Below are positions 11,319 through 21,411 of a stretch of DNA of 64,000 nucleotides, one piece after another. The position numbers and the translations under genes are program-made. This DNA comes from Lineus longissimus (Eukaryota; Nemertea; Pilidiophora; Heteronemertea; Lineidae), in NCBI RefSeq assembly GCF_910592395.1, contig NC_088309.1, positions 17,674,599 to 17,738,598 of the forward strand. The letters run 5' to 3'. Every line of letters begins with the position of its first letter. Positions within the stretch are counted from its first letter, which is position 1. The notes below the pieces were generated by a model that saw only the letters and a list, made by a program, of their open reading frames with translations, was not told the origin of the DNA and did no database searches.

Positions 11319-11999
11319 ATACGAATATCGTTTTATTATTATTATTATTATGTGATTGCATGAGGACAACCCATTTGTGTCGTATATCACTGGAAACGCC
11401 CGATTCCCCTGATTCTGCAGGATGTTAAATCGGGCATTTTATTTCTTTGAATAAATCATAAGCGTCGCATTGGCTCCTGCTCTGTTCACCATCCCGCCAC
11501 CCACTCCTTGGTAAACATAGCAAGGATTACCACACCTCCCTCCAGAGGTCCTCCGGCCCTAAATCTGCTCTTGTCCCAGGAGTATATACGCGTATATATA
11601 CATGTAGTTCTGGCACACTTTTTGCTCATAGGCTATATATCATGCTCATAAAGGATAAGAAATGATCACTTGGAATGCAACTGTTCTGATTTTGATTGTA
11701 TGAATGAATTGCAAGCTCGTCCTTTTTGAAAGCAAACTCTGACATATTGATTTCTCCAGACCATTGAGTGAGTATCAAAGGAAATAAATACCGTACAAGT
11801 CATCGATCGAGATATTTCAGGGGGTTTTATCATGTTAAAAAGGCTGGGGATATTTGGCAAGCCGCTCCCCGAAACTAGTATCATTGTTTGTCCTGTTTAG
11901 AGAGTCGCTTGCCGAACGCCACTGAAAATCAACCCAGTTTGGCAAGCCCAGTTTGAAAAAATCCTTTCCTCTTTGGCGAGCCGGCGACTCTACAAAATA

Positions 12000-12065
12000 T
12001 TAGCCAATCAATGAGCAGTGACGTCATATTGGAGTTAATATGCGCATAATTAACAATGGCGGACG
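12000..12065 (+). promoter_or_regulatory. Promoter-like module, copy B (CCAAT, CRE, TATGCGCATA, ATGGCGG)
   Basis: AGCCAATCAATGAGCAG, then a perfect palindromic CRE (TGACGTCA), TTAATATGCGCATAATTA and ACAATGGCGGAC, within 65 bp. CCAAT, CRE and YY1-type ATGGCGG elements are classic proximal promoter sites in animals; their arrangement here is shared with copies A and C. Confidence 0.5.
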
Positions 12066-12099
12066 CCTCGCTCTCAATTCACCTTACTCGTGATTTAAA

Positions 12100-12243
12100 A
12101 TGAGAGCAACTGATGAGCGTAATAAATACATTGGGTACATTGCTAAGGTCCTACGCTATACATCCAGTAGTGTCGTCGACAACGCTGCCATGAATGATAA
12201 CACGGACATGATAAAGTGCTCCGGGAAGGCTATGTATGAATGA
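12100..12243 (+). CDS. Small ORF downstream of promoter module B (47 aa, unknown)
   Basis: This ORF starts at ATG 12,100 about 45 bp beyond the promoter-like module. It overlaps the end of a 15-codon ORF that begins at the ATGGCGG itself. The translation contains RNKYIGYIAKVLRYTSSS. The matching ORF in copy C (21,313-21,411) differs in the shared part by four substitutions, three of them synonymous, and is cut short by a small deletion. I do not recognise the peptide; it may be a first exon. Confidence 0.25.
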   Translation: MRATDERNKYIGYIAKVLRYTSSSVVDNAAMNDNTDMIKCSGKAMYE

Positions 12244-12962
12244 GTTCGGCTCTCCATCTTGGGCAAAAAAGAGCCGCTGTTTGGTTAGCCAGGCTTGCCA
12301 AATAATCACTTCCTAAAAAAACTTGTTGTCCTTTCGCACCCACCGCATACACACATAAAAGGCATTCCAAAACATTATCCATTTTGTAGAAAACCTCAGT
12401 GAGGATTTCCTGCCAAGTCAGGGTCAAAACTCAAACTAAAGTCAATATTTCGAGCTGGCTGACTTTCATATTTTTGAACACTATTATAGAAGGAGGCTGA
12501 ATTATGGACACTTTTTGCGTCCATATATTAAGATATACAACTTTAAAAGACAGCCCGATTTTTGATCGAAAAAATCCGACATATACACACACATACATAT
12601 GTACCATGGTGCTGATTTTTTGGCAGTGGATCGACTCTGGCCTGCCACTAAGGTGCCGTTGCTCCGCCACAGCCTAGCAATGTCAGAAGTATTTTGAACA
12701 CATGGGATCAGTGTGTAGGTTCGACTACGGAGAAGGTCTCGAAATGAAATTTAGTCTTTGAGCGCCTGTACTATAGTTATCCCGCGAGATGTTGAGCAGA
12801 TAGCGGAATTTTCAGACCTGCGGGTATCGGGTAGTAATAGTCAAAGCGACTTTGGGCAACCTAAGGTTTGGAAAGCGCAATATTTTATTTAGAAACAATT
12901 TCGCTTTACATTAGGTAACGAAACTGGTCGTATTTTTGTTTCGAATCTATGTTCAGACGATT

Positions 12963-13217
12963 TTAGGATCCGTGCGTTTTGAGGAAGTGAACCTCCATCA
13001 TTTTCATAGCCAATTTGACAAATTTCCTTCTATTCTTGTTTTGCATTTGTCTTAAATTCAAGTTAATCATCTGACACCAGGCGGACCCTGTCTTTTCCCC
13101 CCATATGAATGACCGACAATGCTTGGTTAGGATACATTTGACAGCACAGTAAGAGGCGCTGTCGGTAGGAAAGTGAATGAAAACTGCCCCAATGGGTATT
13201 TCGATATTCTTCCGCAT
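12963..13217 (-). CDS. Putative PAN/apple-like exon, copy B
   Basis: The minus-strand exon candidate follows a pyrimidine-rich TTTTCTTTCAG acceptor (about 13,230). It reads a cysteine pattern of PAN/apple type: SYCAVKCILTKHCRSFIW then SAWCQMINL, that is C-x3-C-x5-C-x2-F plus a later Cys. It lies 3' of the middle and LamG-like exons on the same strand, so it probably belongs to the same gene. PAN domains mediate protein or carbohydrate binding in secreted or surface proteins. Copy C keeps it at 22,163-22,417. The exact exon ends are uncertain: the frame continues to a stop at 12,963, but the last 25 or so residues are basic and may be intron. Confidence 0.4.
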   Translation of the reverse strand: MRKNIEIPIGAVFIHFPTDSASYCAVKCILTKHCRSFIWGEKTGSAWCQMINLNLRQMQNKNRRKFVKLAMKMMEVHFLKTHGS

Positions 13218-13391
13218 GAATATCCGCGCTGAAAGAAAATGAAAAAAGGCCTTGAGACAAATGCTAAAGGGTGCTATGTATTACTTCTAGTAGCGCATTA
13301 GAATTTTATCCTTTCATTCAAATTATATGTTTATACGTGCATGTCATTGAAACGGTGGAGAAACAACATTTTGGAGAAAAAGTTATCACGT

Positions 13392-13600
13392 TCAATTATT
13401 GACCTTGTTATTGTTGGCCATCAAGTAAAGTACAGGTACGCTGGGTTCATCAGATGAGAGAGTGAGTCGGTCGACCTCCTGATGACGATGTCCAACAATG
13501 GGATAGCCGATCACGTTGACTTTTCCGGGGCCTTGTGAAAACTCCCTAATGTTGACAACTCCCCGAATCGGCGCCAACTCGCAAAACGGGCATATCTGGA
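13392..13600 (-). CDS. Middle exon of the LamG/PAN-like gene, copy B (unknown domain)
   Basis: After an AG at about 13,598 on the minus strand the frame reads CELAPIRGVVNIREF and continues through VGHRHQEVDRLTLSS to a stop near 13,392. The same peptide is encoded in copy C (22,520-22,726), and a shifted relic lies at 23,111-23,290. Conservation between copies supports coding. I do not recognise the domain. Confidence 0.35.
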
Positions 13601-14460
13601 CATGCAATGATGAGTATAAGAAATATAAAACAAAAGGTCCTTTTTCTGGAATACAAACCCATGCACCAATGCTTGTGAGCTTCAATTTCACCATTTGTTA
13701 GAATTCTGTCGAAGAGAGCCACCTTGGTGATCAGTTGCCGTTTGGTGCCTCCTACTATCTTCTTGGGCAAATTCCAGCCAACAGTCAGTTTTAATTTTCG
13801 CTTCCTCATTCCTTTGTATTGTAGGGAGATACCTCTTACCGTTGTAGTGCAGTCGTGCAACTTGATGGTCATCTGCTCTCTAGAACAATCTTGATTAAAA
13901 ATAAACCATGTCCAGGCATGCATGTAACACTGTTGCAATTCTACACTCCGAGTACATTTCTTTCTTTTCCAGCCTTTGCTATAGTTACTGCAACTTTGTA
14001 AAATCAACTTACACTTCGTATTTATCTTCTGTGTGATTTTCATTTCAATACTTATAATTTTAAAACGATTTGAGGGGTTTCTGCCGGCTAGCTCCATGAG
14101 TCTAAACGTACAAGATACATTGAAAGTGAGAAAGGTCTGGAAAGCAAATGTCAAACTCATCAAGCTATTGGACTTTCGACTCTTACTAAGGAGACACAAT
14201 CCTCTTTCATTTGTAGGTGTTATTTCGATTGCGCCATCTGGGATTCCAAGGGGACCCTCCACCATTTGTATTGTGCGTTCTTTTTGGTCACACCCATGCA
14301 TGCTAAAATGGCCTGAATCAAACTTAGCGAAAGGCCAATACCCCATTCTACAGTTTACACAAATATGCTGTATGAACAGAGTGACTAATTGAAACGACAG
14401 CATAGTCGCACCAGGTCGCATTTTTATTTCACACATCGAAATTTCATCAGAAAGGGACAC
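13546..14460 (-). CDS. Putative secreted or membrane LamG-like protein exon, copy B
   Basis: A minus-strand ORF of 304 codons. Starting from the second Met (residue 14, MRPGATMLS) it opens with a plausible signal peptide (LSFQLVTLFIQHICVNC). Later segments resemble a LamG/concanavalin-like jelly roll: GPLGIPDGAIEI (about residues 69-80) and near the end ITKVALFDRILTNGEIEAH, the usual last strand of LamG domains. A hydrophobic stretch (FCFIFLILIIACP, about 275-287) could be a membrane anchor. After that the frame probably runs into an intron, since the next conserved exon begins at an AG inside it. Copy C at 23,464-24,330 is homologous throughout, with length differences in multiples of three. 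No exact family is named. Confidence 0.5.
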   Translation of the reverse strand: MSLSDEISMCEIKMRPGATMLSFQLVTLFIQHICVNCRMGYWPFAKFDSGHFSMHGCDQKERTIQMVEGPLGIPDGAIEITPTNERGLCLLSKSRKSNSLMSLTFAFQTFLTFNVSCTFRLMELAGRNPSNRFKIISIEMKITQKINTKCKLILQSCSNYSKGWKRKKCTRSVELQQCYMHAWTWFIFNQDCSREQMTIKLHDCTTTVRGISLQYKGMRKRKLKLTVGWNLPKKIVGGTKRQLITKVALFDRILTNGEIEAHKHWCMGLYSRKRTFCFIFLILIIACPDMPVLRVGADSGSCQH

Positions 14461-14800
14461 CTCGTATAAACTTTAGTATCATAAGTCAGATTTTAGGCTC
14501 CAAATGGTTCCTGAAGGTGACGATTTTCAGAAATAGCATACATGAACGATAAGAAAGCCGGCCGAGCGACCGGTCCGAGGCGAGATGATTTCCTACGGCA
14601 TGAAGCTCGACACCGCTGGTCGAGAGCTTTCAGGTCGTAGAAAATCATCGAGGGAGGCACCAACATTAAACCTACGCCAAGCTGATTGGAAAACTATAGG
14701 CTTGGCACATCTTCACGGACGTGCAAAGTCGGATTATCCAGTCGCCATCCGATAGCGCGCGCTGAGCTGATATCAGTCCATAATCCCTGATCTGCTATTA

Positions 14801-15340
14801 ACACATACCCAAAATGAAATTATTACTAGGAAAGCACTGCATGGAATGCTTAGTTGCTGATTACAGACATATTATAAGCATTTCCCGCCATCGGCAAAAA
14901 TTCAGTGAATTTCAAATGATGCCAAGTGTGGTGGGCAAATCACCAAGCGAAGCTGATCTCAATCAAAATTTTGTCAAAACCTGAAGTGACAAGTTGCTCG
15001 AGATCGATAATGCATAACCGTTAATAACGATGTTTTCTGCGGTCCTGGGATGTAGATGTATACAACAGAGAACGTAGACAAACGTTCAAATAAGCTGTGT
15101 CTTGTGCACATTTTCGGATGTATACCACCTTGACCCTCAATCATGTGTTGACATTGCTCTGCTTCAAGACAACGCGCGTCATACATTTCAGCAAGATCTG
15201 ATCTGATGTCTGCCCAAAGGTCTTCCTCTCTCGGCCTTTCAAGACGACATAGCGTTAACATCTAGTCAACAAGAGACTTCGCAACCGTTCCATGAAGAGG
15301 TATCAGAGAAAGTTTGTGTCGTCTTGCATTGAAGAAGAAT
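14801..15340. other. No gene recognised
   Basis: Unique sequence between segment copy B and the AT-rich left end of the C2H2 transposon. The only open frame (14,974-15,261 minus) has no recognisable domain. Confidence 0.45.
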
Positions 15341-15544
15341 AGTCTCACTCTAAGATATATTTTACTATTAATAGTAAAATAGTTACTATTTAATGGATTG
15401 ATATTGCACCTACATAGAAGTAGTAATTTTCACTACTTCAAAGTAGTTAAGCTATTTAACCAAATAAGTGGTAACTTTTTTACAATTAAATAGTAATTAC
15501 AGGTATTTTACTTTTTTTATAGTTATTTTTCATAGTTAACTATT

Positions 15545-16233
15545 CCTGGTGTTTATAGTTGAACACTCCTCTTCTGCTGTAGAACCACATAAATGGTAAT
15601 TTTTTCTGAGTATAGTTGTCGCGGTTACCATTCCTTGGTGGTAATAATTCGACATGGGCCGTATTTTGGGGCGGGAAAGCGGTCTGCTCGTGTTGCATTT
15701 TCGTATCCTACAGTGACAATGATCACAGACTTTGGACCCCAGTCGAGTGTCTTGAGTCACTTTCATTATGTCAATCTGCCCTGATAAGCATCTCCTTCCC
15801 AAGCATTATCATATGCTAACGTACTTTTGATATTATTATGATATGGGGGGAGGGGGGGGGGCACTGGTACCTCCTGTTGTATGATTAAAAAATATTTGAA
15901 AATACAATGTAGTAAGTTAGAGTCTGATGTTTGGTGTTTAGCGCAAGCTGGCTTTTTGTGATATAAATCCTTTTTCTTATTTGAATTGTTATGCCAAACA
16001 ATATTTGCAACAGTAGCTAATTAATTACTATGTAGAGAGGGAGTGCAATTGCATATGATGATGCTTGGGAAGGAGATGCTTATCAGGGAAGATTGACAAA
16101 TAATGCTCATGATGATCTTGAATAAGTTGACCAAGCAAGTCAGTTTCTCCTTTAGCAATTTGAAGAGAAAAGATGATATCCATGCAGCGGAGAAGAAGGA
16201 GAATAAATTCAAGATGTTCATCATCCTCTGGAA
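15545..16233. other. 3' flank of the transposase gene, no gene recognised
   Basis: The short open frames at 15,536-15,802 and 16,021-16,312 (both strands) are mutual shadows. There is a G-run at about 15,845-15,861. The phrase CTGATAAGCATCTCCTTCCCAAGCATTATCATATG (15,780-15,814) reappears in reverse complement at 16,051-16,085, giving an inverted repeat of about 35 bp across 240 bp. Confidence 0.5.
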
Positions 16234-17403
16234 TTATGTCCCCGACCAGAATGGGGAGGTGTCTAATGGGAAGAAGGTTTGTGCAGCCTTTTGTCCATGC
16301 AGTGGCAGACATGGTTTATCTAATGAACTATCTGTGATGATATTTGCCTTGTTCTTATACTCACTAAATCCGTAGTCAAAACTAGTCAATCTATTGCTGA
16401 TTGTATCGAGAGTGAGTAGGCCTTGATCAACCCAAGATTTTAGAACTAATTTTATCTCAATCAAACAGACTCCTTCCAATAAATCGTGCATGATATCGAA
16501 CATATGGTTGTCAATAACATGGAAACTGCTGAGATTATTAAGGGGGCATATCCTCTTTATCCCCGTCTCAGAAACATTGTCGACTGCAACATCTTCATCA
16601 TATGTGGCCCGTGTGCGTCGCAATTCACTCTCTTCCCTGGTGGCAGTATGGGCGGTATCTCTATGCATGCTGCAATAACGGCATGGAAAATTCGCAGTGA
16701 AGCTTTCAGCAAAACCGAAAAGTGTATGGAATCCAAGATTGTCCCGAGTTGTCTGACCAAGGGCAATGCGAACTTTCAGAGTTGATGCTGTGTCGTGACC
16801 ATTCTGAACTGCAAGTCCTTCCGACTCAAGGCTCTTCAGGTCTGGAAGTATATGGCCAACAATAGCATCGATCCCATAGTGTTTTATATCCACAGATCGA
16901 GCAACAGCCAACAGAAATATATTATTCAAACATGATTGGTACACAGGGTGGATATCCTTTATAATAAAGTAAAACATTTCCAATTTATGATTACCATTTG
17001 CTCGTAACGGATTTGTTGTCTCAAGCTCGTCGAAGTAGAGCAGAATGTTAATACAGTCACGATCACAGAGGCATTGATATGATTTGTAAAACTCTCCGTC
17101 CTTGAAGTCCTTCAGGTCATCATCAGCTGTTGCTGATCTGTACTGGTCTATCCCATGAAGCACCTGGTCTTGGTTGAGACCAGCACGCAATACATCTTTG
17201 ATCGGTATGTATTGGAAAGTGTCATGTGTCTGGGTTTGGCGAACACCTCCAGTGGCTAGATCACACTTTGGATCAAAGGCTACACCTAGTGGAATTGATG
17301 CTGGGGAAATGTATGTACCCTTTTCAGTGAAATATTTCTCCTGCTTATAGCGATTTTCAAAACCCACAAATGGAGTGCAACAGTCTTCGAATATCTTCCT
17401 CAA
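16234..17403 (-). pseudogene. Transposase-like protein of an animal DNA transposon (main domain)
   Basis: 389 codons on the minus strand. The blocks INILLYFDELETTNPL, HKLEMFYFIIKDIHP, LNNIFLLAVARSVDIKHYG, GHILPDLKSLESEG and FPCRYCSMHRD belong to a widespread, poorly named protein family of fish and invertebrate genomes. In that family a C2H2 finger protein and this domain occur together and are transposon-derived. The acidic residues in LLYFDELE, the DLLEG near residue 325 (MFDIMHDLLEG) and the C-x2-C-x2-H pattern (CRYCSMH) are candidate catalytic or metal-binding positions; this is inference. The start at 17,403 is arbitrary, because a foldback duplication at 17,423-17,504 separates it from its N-terminal part. 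A complete intact protein is not present. Confidence 0.6.
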
Positions 17404-17422
17404 ATGTTTTTAAACATTGTAT

Positions 17423-17504
17423 ACTGGCATAGAAGTGGAATCATGTGAACAATTCACATGATTCCACTTCTATGCCAGTCACATGATTCCACTTCTATGC
17501 CAGT
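17423..17504. repeat. Perfect foldback duplication (27-bp arms) plus a direct copy
   Basis: Arm 17,423-17,449 (ACTGGCATAGAAGTGGAATC..) is repeated as its exact reverse complement at 17,453-17,479 across a 3-bp spacer. The last 25 bp are then repeated directly at 17,480-17,504. The repeat sits exactly where the two coding pieces of the transposase meet. Confidence 0.95.
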
Positions 17505-17935
17505 ATCCTCAATCACACGCAGCGTTTCACACTCGAGCATTCCCACTACCTCATTGAACATTTCTGATGTACATTCAATGACATTTTGTAATGAGGATAG
17601 TGGGATGTTTGATTTTGCTTTCATTTTACTGATAAAATTGGCAGCAATGGCATGTAGGTCAACAGTGACAGATTCAGTACCACTACTACTCTGTGGCGGG
17701 GGTGTGTTGTCTTCATAAATGGTTTCCCCTGGATCATCTCCATCTGACACTTCAGCATCAACTGTATTATCTAGGGGGGTAATGTCCATTGGGCATTCAC
17801 CAGCATCATGGCATGCAGAGTCACATGAAATAACATGCTTTAATAGATGTCTCTTATAAGGCCAAGGGGTACTGAATGTCCGCTGACACCCATCTTGAGC
17901 ACAGGCAAAATAATTACCTGAATACGAATCTAGGT
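17454..17935 (-). pseudogene. C2H2 zinc-finger N-terminal part of the transposase gene
   Basis: On the minus strand the frame reads a C2H2 finger, FACAQDGCQRTFSTPWPYKR..H (C-x4-C-x12-H-x3-H), followed by an acidic linker and a helical block (ISKMKAKSNIPLSSLQNVIE). In the related animal family this helical block also follows the finger and precedes the transposase-like domain. The open frame continues upstream to 18,041, but those first 35 or so hydrophobic residues are translated from a MITE terminal repeat (17,935-18,041) and are not original. At its 3' end the frame runs into the foldback duplication. Confidence 0.6.
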
Positions 17936-18800
17936 AATAAAGGTACAGGAAAAAAGGTACAGGAAAAAAAGGTACTGGAAAAATAGGTACACAAAATGGC
18001 ACAAATAGGTAAAAAAGGTACACAATTTTTTTAAATATCATTTGAATTCTCCCTTTTTCTATTCATAACTTTAACTTTATTTGTTGCGTAGGCATTGCAT
18101 AGGCCTTAGAAATAGGTATTTCAAATTTCCAGTATACCGTTATGGTTTTCAAGAGTGAAAACACGGCTATCAAGATCATGATGATTGTAAAGATTCTAGG
18201 ACAATTCCCTCTGCAAAAGAGTTAACCGATAAATATACCAATGTTCAAGTTAAATTGCAATTAATCAATTAACAGTCATGATCGAGCTGGACCCAATTGA
18301 CAATGTGCCTGGCCAATTAGGTCTTAACAGACAAATTATTAGATTTAAGACCAAACACAAGCTTTTTAGGGAAATTGGCGAGAATCGTAATGTGAAATGC
18401 CAGGTAGGATGCCAGGTGCGCTCCCTGCCCCCTTCCCAAGATCCTGGATCCGCCCCTAATATGAATACGACTCGAGTATTTAAAAATTTAAAAGAACATG
18501 AATGTACATGTAGTTATTACCCAAAAAAACGTCAGCTCCCCTGTTGGGCAACCTCTTCCATGAATTTTCCTCAAATTCATTCTGTGATAAAATTGTCCGC
18601 AATGTATTAAACTATTTTGAGGCACCACCTTAGTCACAGTAGAAGAAAAATGGGCAAGAAAAGATTACGACATAGGCCGAGTCTGAACCAGTTGAAGAGA
18701 ATAATATTCTGAAAAAAAATTGTGTACCTTTTTTACCTATTTATGCCATTTTGTGTAACTTTTTTTCCTGTACCTTTTTTTCCTGTACCTTTTTTACCGT
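17935..18800. mobile_element. MITE-like insertion with about 100-bp terminal inverted repeats
   Basis: 17,935-18,037 and 18,713-18,799 are reverse complements of each other with few differences. Each is built from GGTACAGGAAAAAAAGGTAC-like and ACACAAAATGGCA phrases. The roughly 670-bp interior has one meaningless open frame (18,278-18,610). The insertion interrupts the 5' end of the C2H2 coding region. A C13 run follows at 18,807. Confidence 0.75.
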
Positions 18801-18819
18801 ATAACCCCCCCCCCCCCCC

Positions 18820-19600
18820 AACACGCACACACTTCTTGACCTGCATCAAAAAAGGGTGAAAAAGGACCACGGCTGCCACAACAGGCCAAAACAAACAATA
18901 GACCCCTTGCACGTTACAGGTATAGCCTACATTTGTTTACAAACAAAAGCCTCGTCCTCAGGTTATGTGCTGGCCTACAGTACACTACATAGATAGTAGC
19001 CTAGGCCTACACACACACCTGATCACAGTCGCACAAAACATTGGAAGTATTAATACTTCAATGCACTGACATGACTGATGACTGGATGACAAAACGTCAA
19101 GAATTTGACGAATTATCGCACTTATTCTGCTGTATGTATTTCAAGCAGTTTATTATTTAAGCCTCACATTGTAAATATATAGTCATAATTCACGGCCGGA
19201 TGTTGACAGAGTAGACGTTGCGCCACCATGGCGTGAAAAAATGAAATGAATTGTTCTTGTTGACGATATACTTTGGCGGGATATTTGAATATCACGGCTG
19301 ATCTTCCGCCATACTGAAGTCATACAGTTCTTTAACAGCAAGTTTATTTCATGAAACAGGGTTTTTGAAATGATTTGTTTGCTTTTCGGTCATACTCATG
19401 AAATTCATTTCGGCGATTTTCCATCTGGCAAAAACACCAGACAGCCGACTGCCGCCCGAAGTTTTGTATACTTTTGTTTAGGTCACCACCATTCCTAACT
19501 TTGGCTTTCCGATTTGCCTAGTCAGTGACGAAAAATGATTTTACATATCATCTTAAACATTTTCCGATATATTTTGAGAGGCTCTATGATTGGTCGACGC
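18820..19600. other. No gene recognised (interior of transposon, 5' flank)
   Basis: No open frame of note on either strand. The stretch would be the 5' flank of the minus-strand transposase gene. Confidence 0.5.
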
Positions 19601-19800
19601 TTTGACTACTAAAGTAGTAAATTGTAGAAATAGACACTTTTGATTGGTCAATTCAGTTAACTACACCCAAACAGTAAATTGTACATACTAAACAACTGCA
19701 AAAGTAGTAATCAGAACCTCTGCCAATTATTTAATTAGTAATTTGACGTTAACTACTCAAAATAGTAAGTGAAATAACTACTTTTAGCCTCTAATTTTTT

Positions 19801-20345
19801 TTCATTTGCCCGAAACAACTCCCACGAATATGTATTACCTTGACCTTACCTTGACACAGTTGAAGTTGGTCACAAAACGGGCGTTACTCTGCGTATATTT
19901 AAGTTGATGCCCTAGACTTGTTGCGAACAACCGGGCCCTGACCTCGCTCGTCAAACTCCGGCGCAGTGATTATGGTTTGGTGAGGTGGTCCAACTTATCA
20001 GCGATGATGAAAAAGTTGGATTCATCGGTAGGCTACCAGCGCGCGCAGCGAGCGCCGGCGAGGGTGCACACTACTAGTGCACCGATCACTTTTATCAAGA
20101 GAATTATAAAGCGCTAAATCCAACTGGTTTCAGTCGCTCAAAGTGCTTCAGATTATTACCCCTCGTTATTGCTCTGTACACTCGTGATTCAAGATGAAAA
20201 ATTCTATGGTACTGCCCCCCCCCAAAAGAGTCTACTTCCCGCCCCCCCCCCCCCCCCCCCCTCCCAGGACCTGGATGGTTTTGCCGTTACTTTAGAGAAT
20301 GTAGGCAAATTTATGTAGACTATCAAGGAAACGTAGTTGAGTGAG
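19801..20345. other. Intergenic sequence with a C20 run
   Basis: No gene recognised. It contains a C20 run at 20,242-20,261 and a GC-rich patch at 20,038-20,065 (GCGCGCGCAGCGAGCGCCGG). Confidence 0.6.
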
Positions 20346-21212
20346 CAGTAGAGATTTCGACCGTATTCTTCTTGTGATGGATGACAAGCTTTAAGGCACA
20401 CTTTAGAACCCTATTTACCCCGGCCCATATCACTGACATGACTTGGTGAGTAGTATACATTCTCTCGTCATGCACGGCTCGAGAACGTATTTATCATGCT
20501 CATGCAGGATAACAAATGATAAACTTTACTGCCATCAATGAAGGTTTTGATTTTCATTGTATGAATGGGTTTCTATCCTATTCTCCAAGGCCGACATGAC
20601 ATTCGACTGCCCCACCACACTACTATCACTGCGTCGGAGTATATGTGGTTATCCTCTTTGGTTTATATCTTATTCTCCAAGGCGGTCCAGCTATTCTAAA
20701 AATTCACAATGCCACCCACTCCTTGGTAAACATAGTAAGGATTACCACATCTCCCTCCAGAGGTCCTCCGGCCCTAAATCTGCTCTTGTCCCAGGAGTAT
20801 ATACGCGTATATATACATGTAGTTCTGGCACACTTTTTGCTCATAGGCTATATATCATGCTCATAAAGGATAAGAAATGATCACTTGCAATACAACTGTT
20901 CTGATTTTGATTGTATGAATGAATTGCAAGCGCGTCCTTTTTGAAAGCAAACTCTGACATATTGATTTCTCCAGACCATTGAGTGAGTATCAAATGAAAT
21001 AAATACCGTACAAGTCATCGATCGAGATATTTCAGGGGGTTTTATCATGCTAAAAAAGGCTGGGTATATGTGGCAAGCTCCCCGAAACTAGTATCATTGT
21101 TTGTCCTGTTCGGAGAGTCGCTTGCCGAACACCAATGAAAATCAACCCAGTTTGGCAAGCCCAGTTTGAAAAAATCCTTTCCTCTTTGGCGAGCCGGCGA
21201 CTCTACAAAATA

Positions 21213-21278
21213 TTAGCCAATCAATGAGCAGTGACGTCATATTGGAGTTAATATGCGCATAATTAACAATGGCGGACT
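21213..21278 (+). promoter_or_regulatory. Promoter-like module, copy C (CCAAT, CRE, TATGCGCATA, ATGGCGG)
   Basis: Same order as copy B: AGCCAATCAATGAGCAG, a perfect TGACGTCA, AATATGCGCATAATTA and ACAATGGCGGAC. Every core motif is unchanged although the surrounding sequence differs. Confidence 0.5.
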
Positions 21279-21312
21279 CCTCGCTCTCAATTCACCTTAC
21301 TCGTGATTTAAA

Positions 21313-21411
21313 ATGAGAGTAACTGATGAGCGTAATAAATACATTGGGTACATTGCAAAGGTCCTTCGCTACACATCCAGTAGTGTCGTCGACAACGCTG
21401 CCATGATATGA
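21313..21411 (+). CDS. Small ORF downstream of promoter module C (32 aa, truncated relative to copy B)
   Basis: Shares 31 codons with the 12,100 ORF: one Ala/Val change and three synonymous changes (GCT/GCA, CTA/CTT, TAT/TAC). A small deletion after CCATGA brings in an early stop. Product unknown. Confidence 0.2.
   Translation: MRVTDERNKYIGYIAKVLRYTSSSVVDNAAMI

Larger units (their letters stand above)
10250..11352 (+). mobile_element. 5'-truncated CR1-like LINE
   Basis: The element begins inside the reverse transcriptase and ends with a 3' hairpin followed by a (TTA)n tract at about 11,333-11,350, the typical microsatellite tail of CR1/L2-type LINEs. The 5' truncation is the usual outcome of incomplete target-primed reverse transcription. 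Confidence 0.8.
11480..14800. repeat. Segmental duplication copy B
   Basis: Aligns almost base for base with 20,708-24,625 (copy C). Both contain the palindrome block, the promoter-like module, and the PAN-like, middle and LamG-like exons. Copy C has about 0.7 kb extra near 22.74-23.46 kb, made by an internal duplication. Between the copies sits the C2H2 transposon at about 15.35-19.8 kb. Confidence 0.88.
15350..19800 (-). mobile_element. DNA transposon encoding a C2H2 protein and a transposase-like protein (ends approximate)
   Basis: Both outer zones (about 15,350-15,540 and 19,600-19,800) are packed with TAGTAA/TTACTA motifs in both orientations, unlike the flanks. They enclose the two minus-strand coding pieces. 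The element lies between segment copies B and C and lacks any counterpart in them. Arrays of short subterminal motifs are typical of CACTA/hAT-like transposons. I could not establish exact terminal inverted repeats or a target duplication. Confidence 0.45.

Noticed and set aside
18278-18610. 110-codon ORF inside the MITE-like insertion
   Set aside because: No domain, no conserved copy, and it lies between the inverted repeats of a non-autonomous element.
15350-19800. Exact terminal inverted repeats for the C2H2 transposon
   Set aside because: The ends share TAGTAA-type words, but by eye they do not align as a continuous TIR, and no matching target duplication was found.
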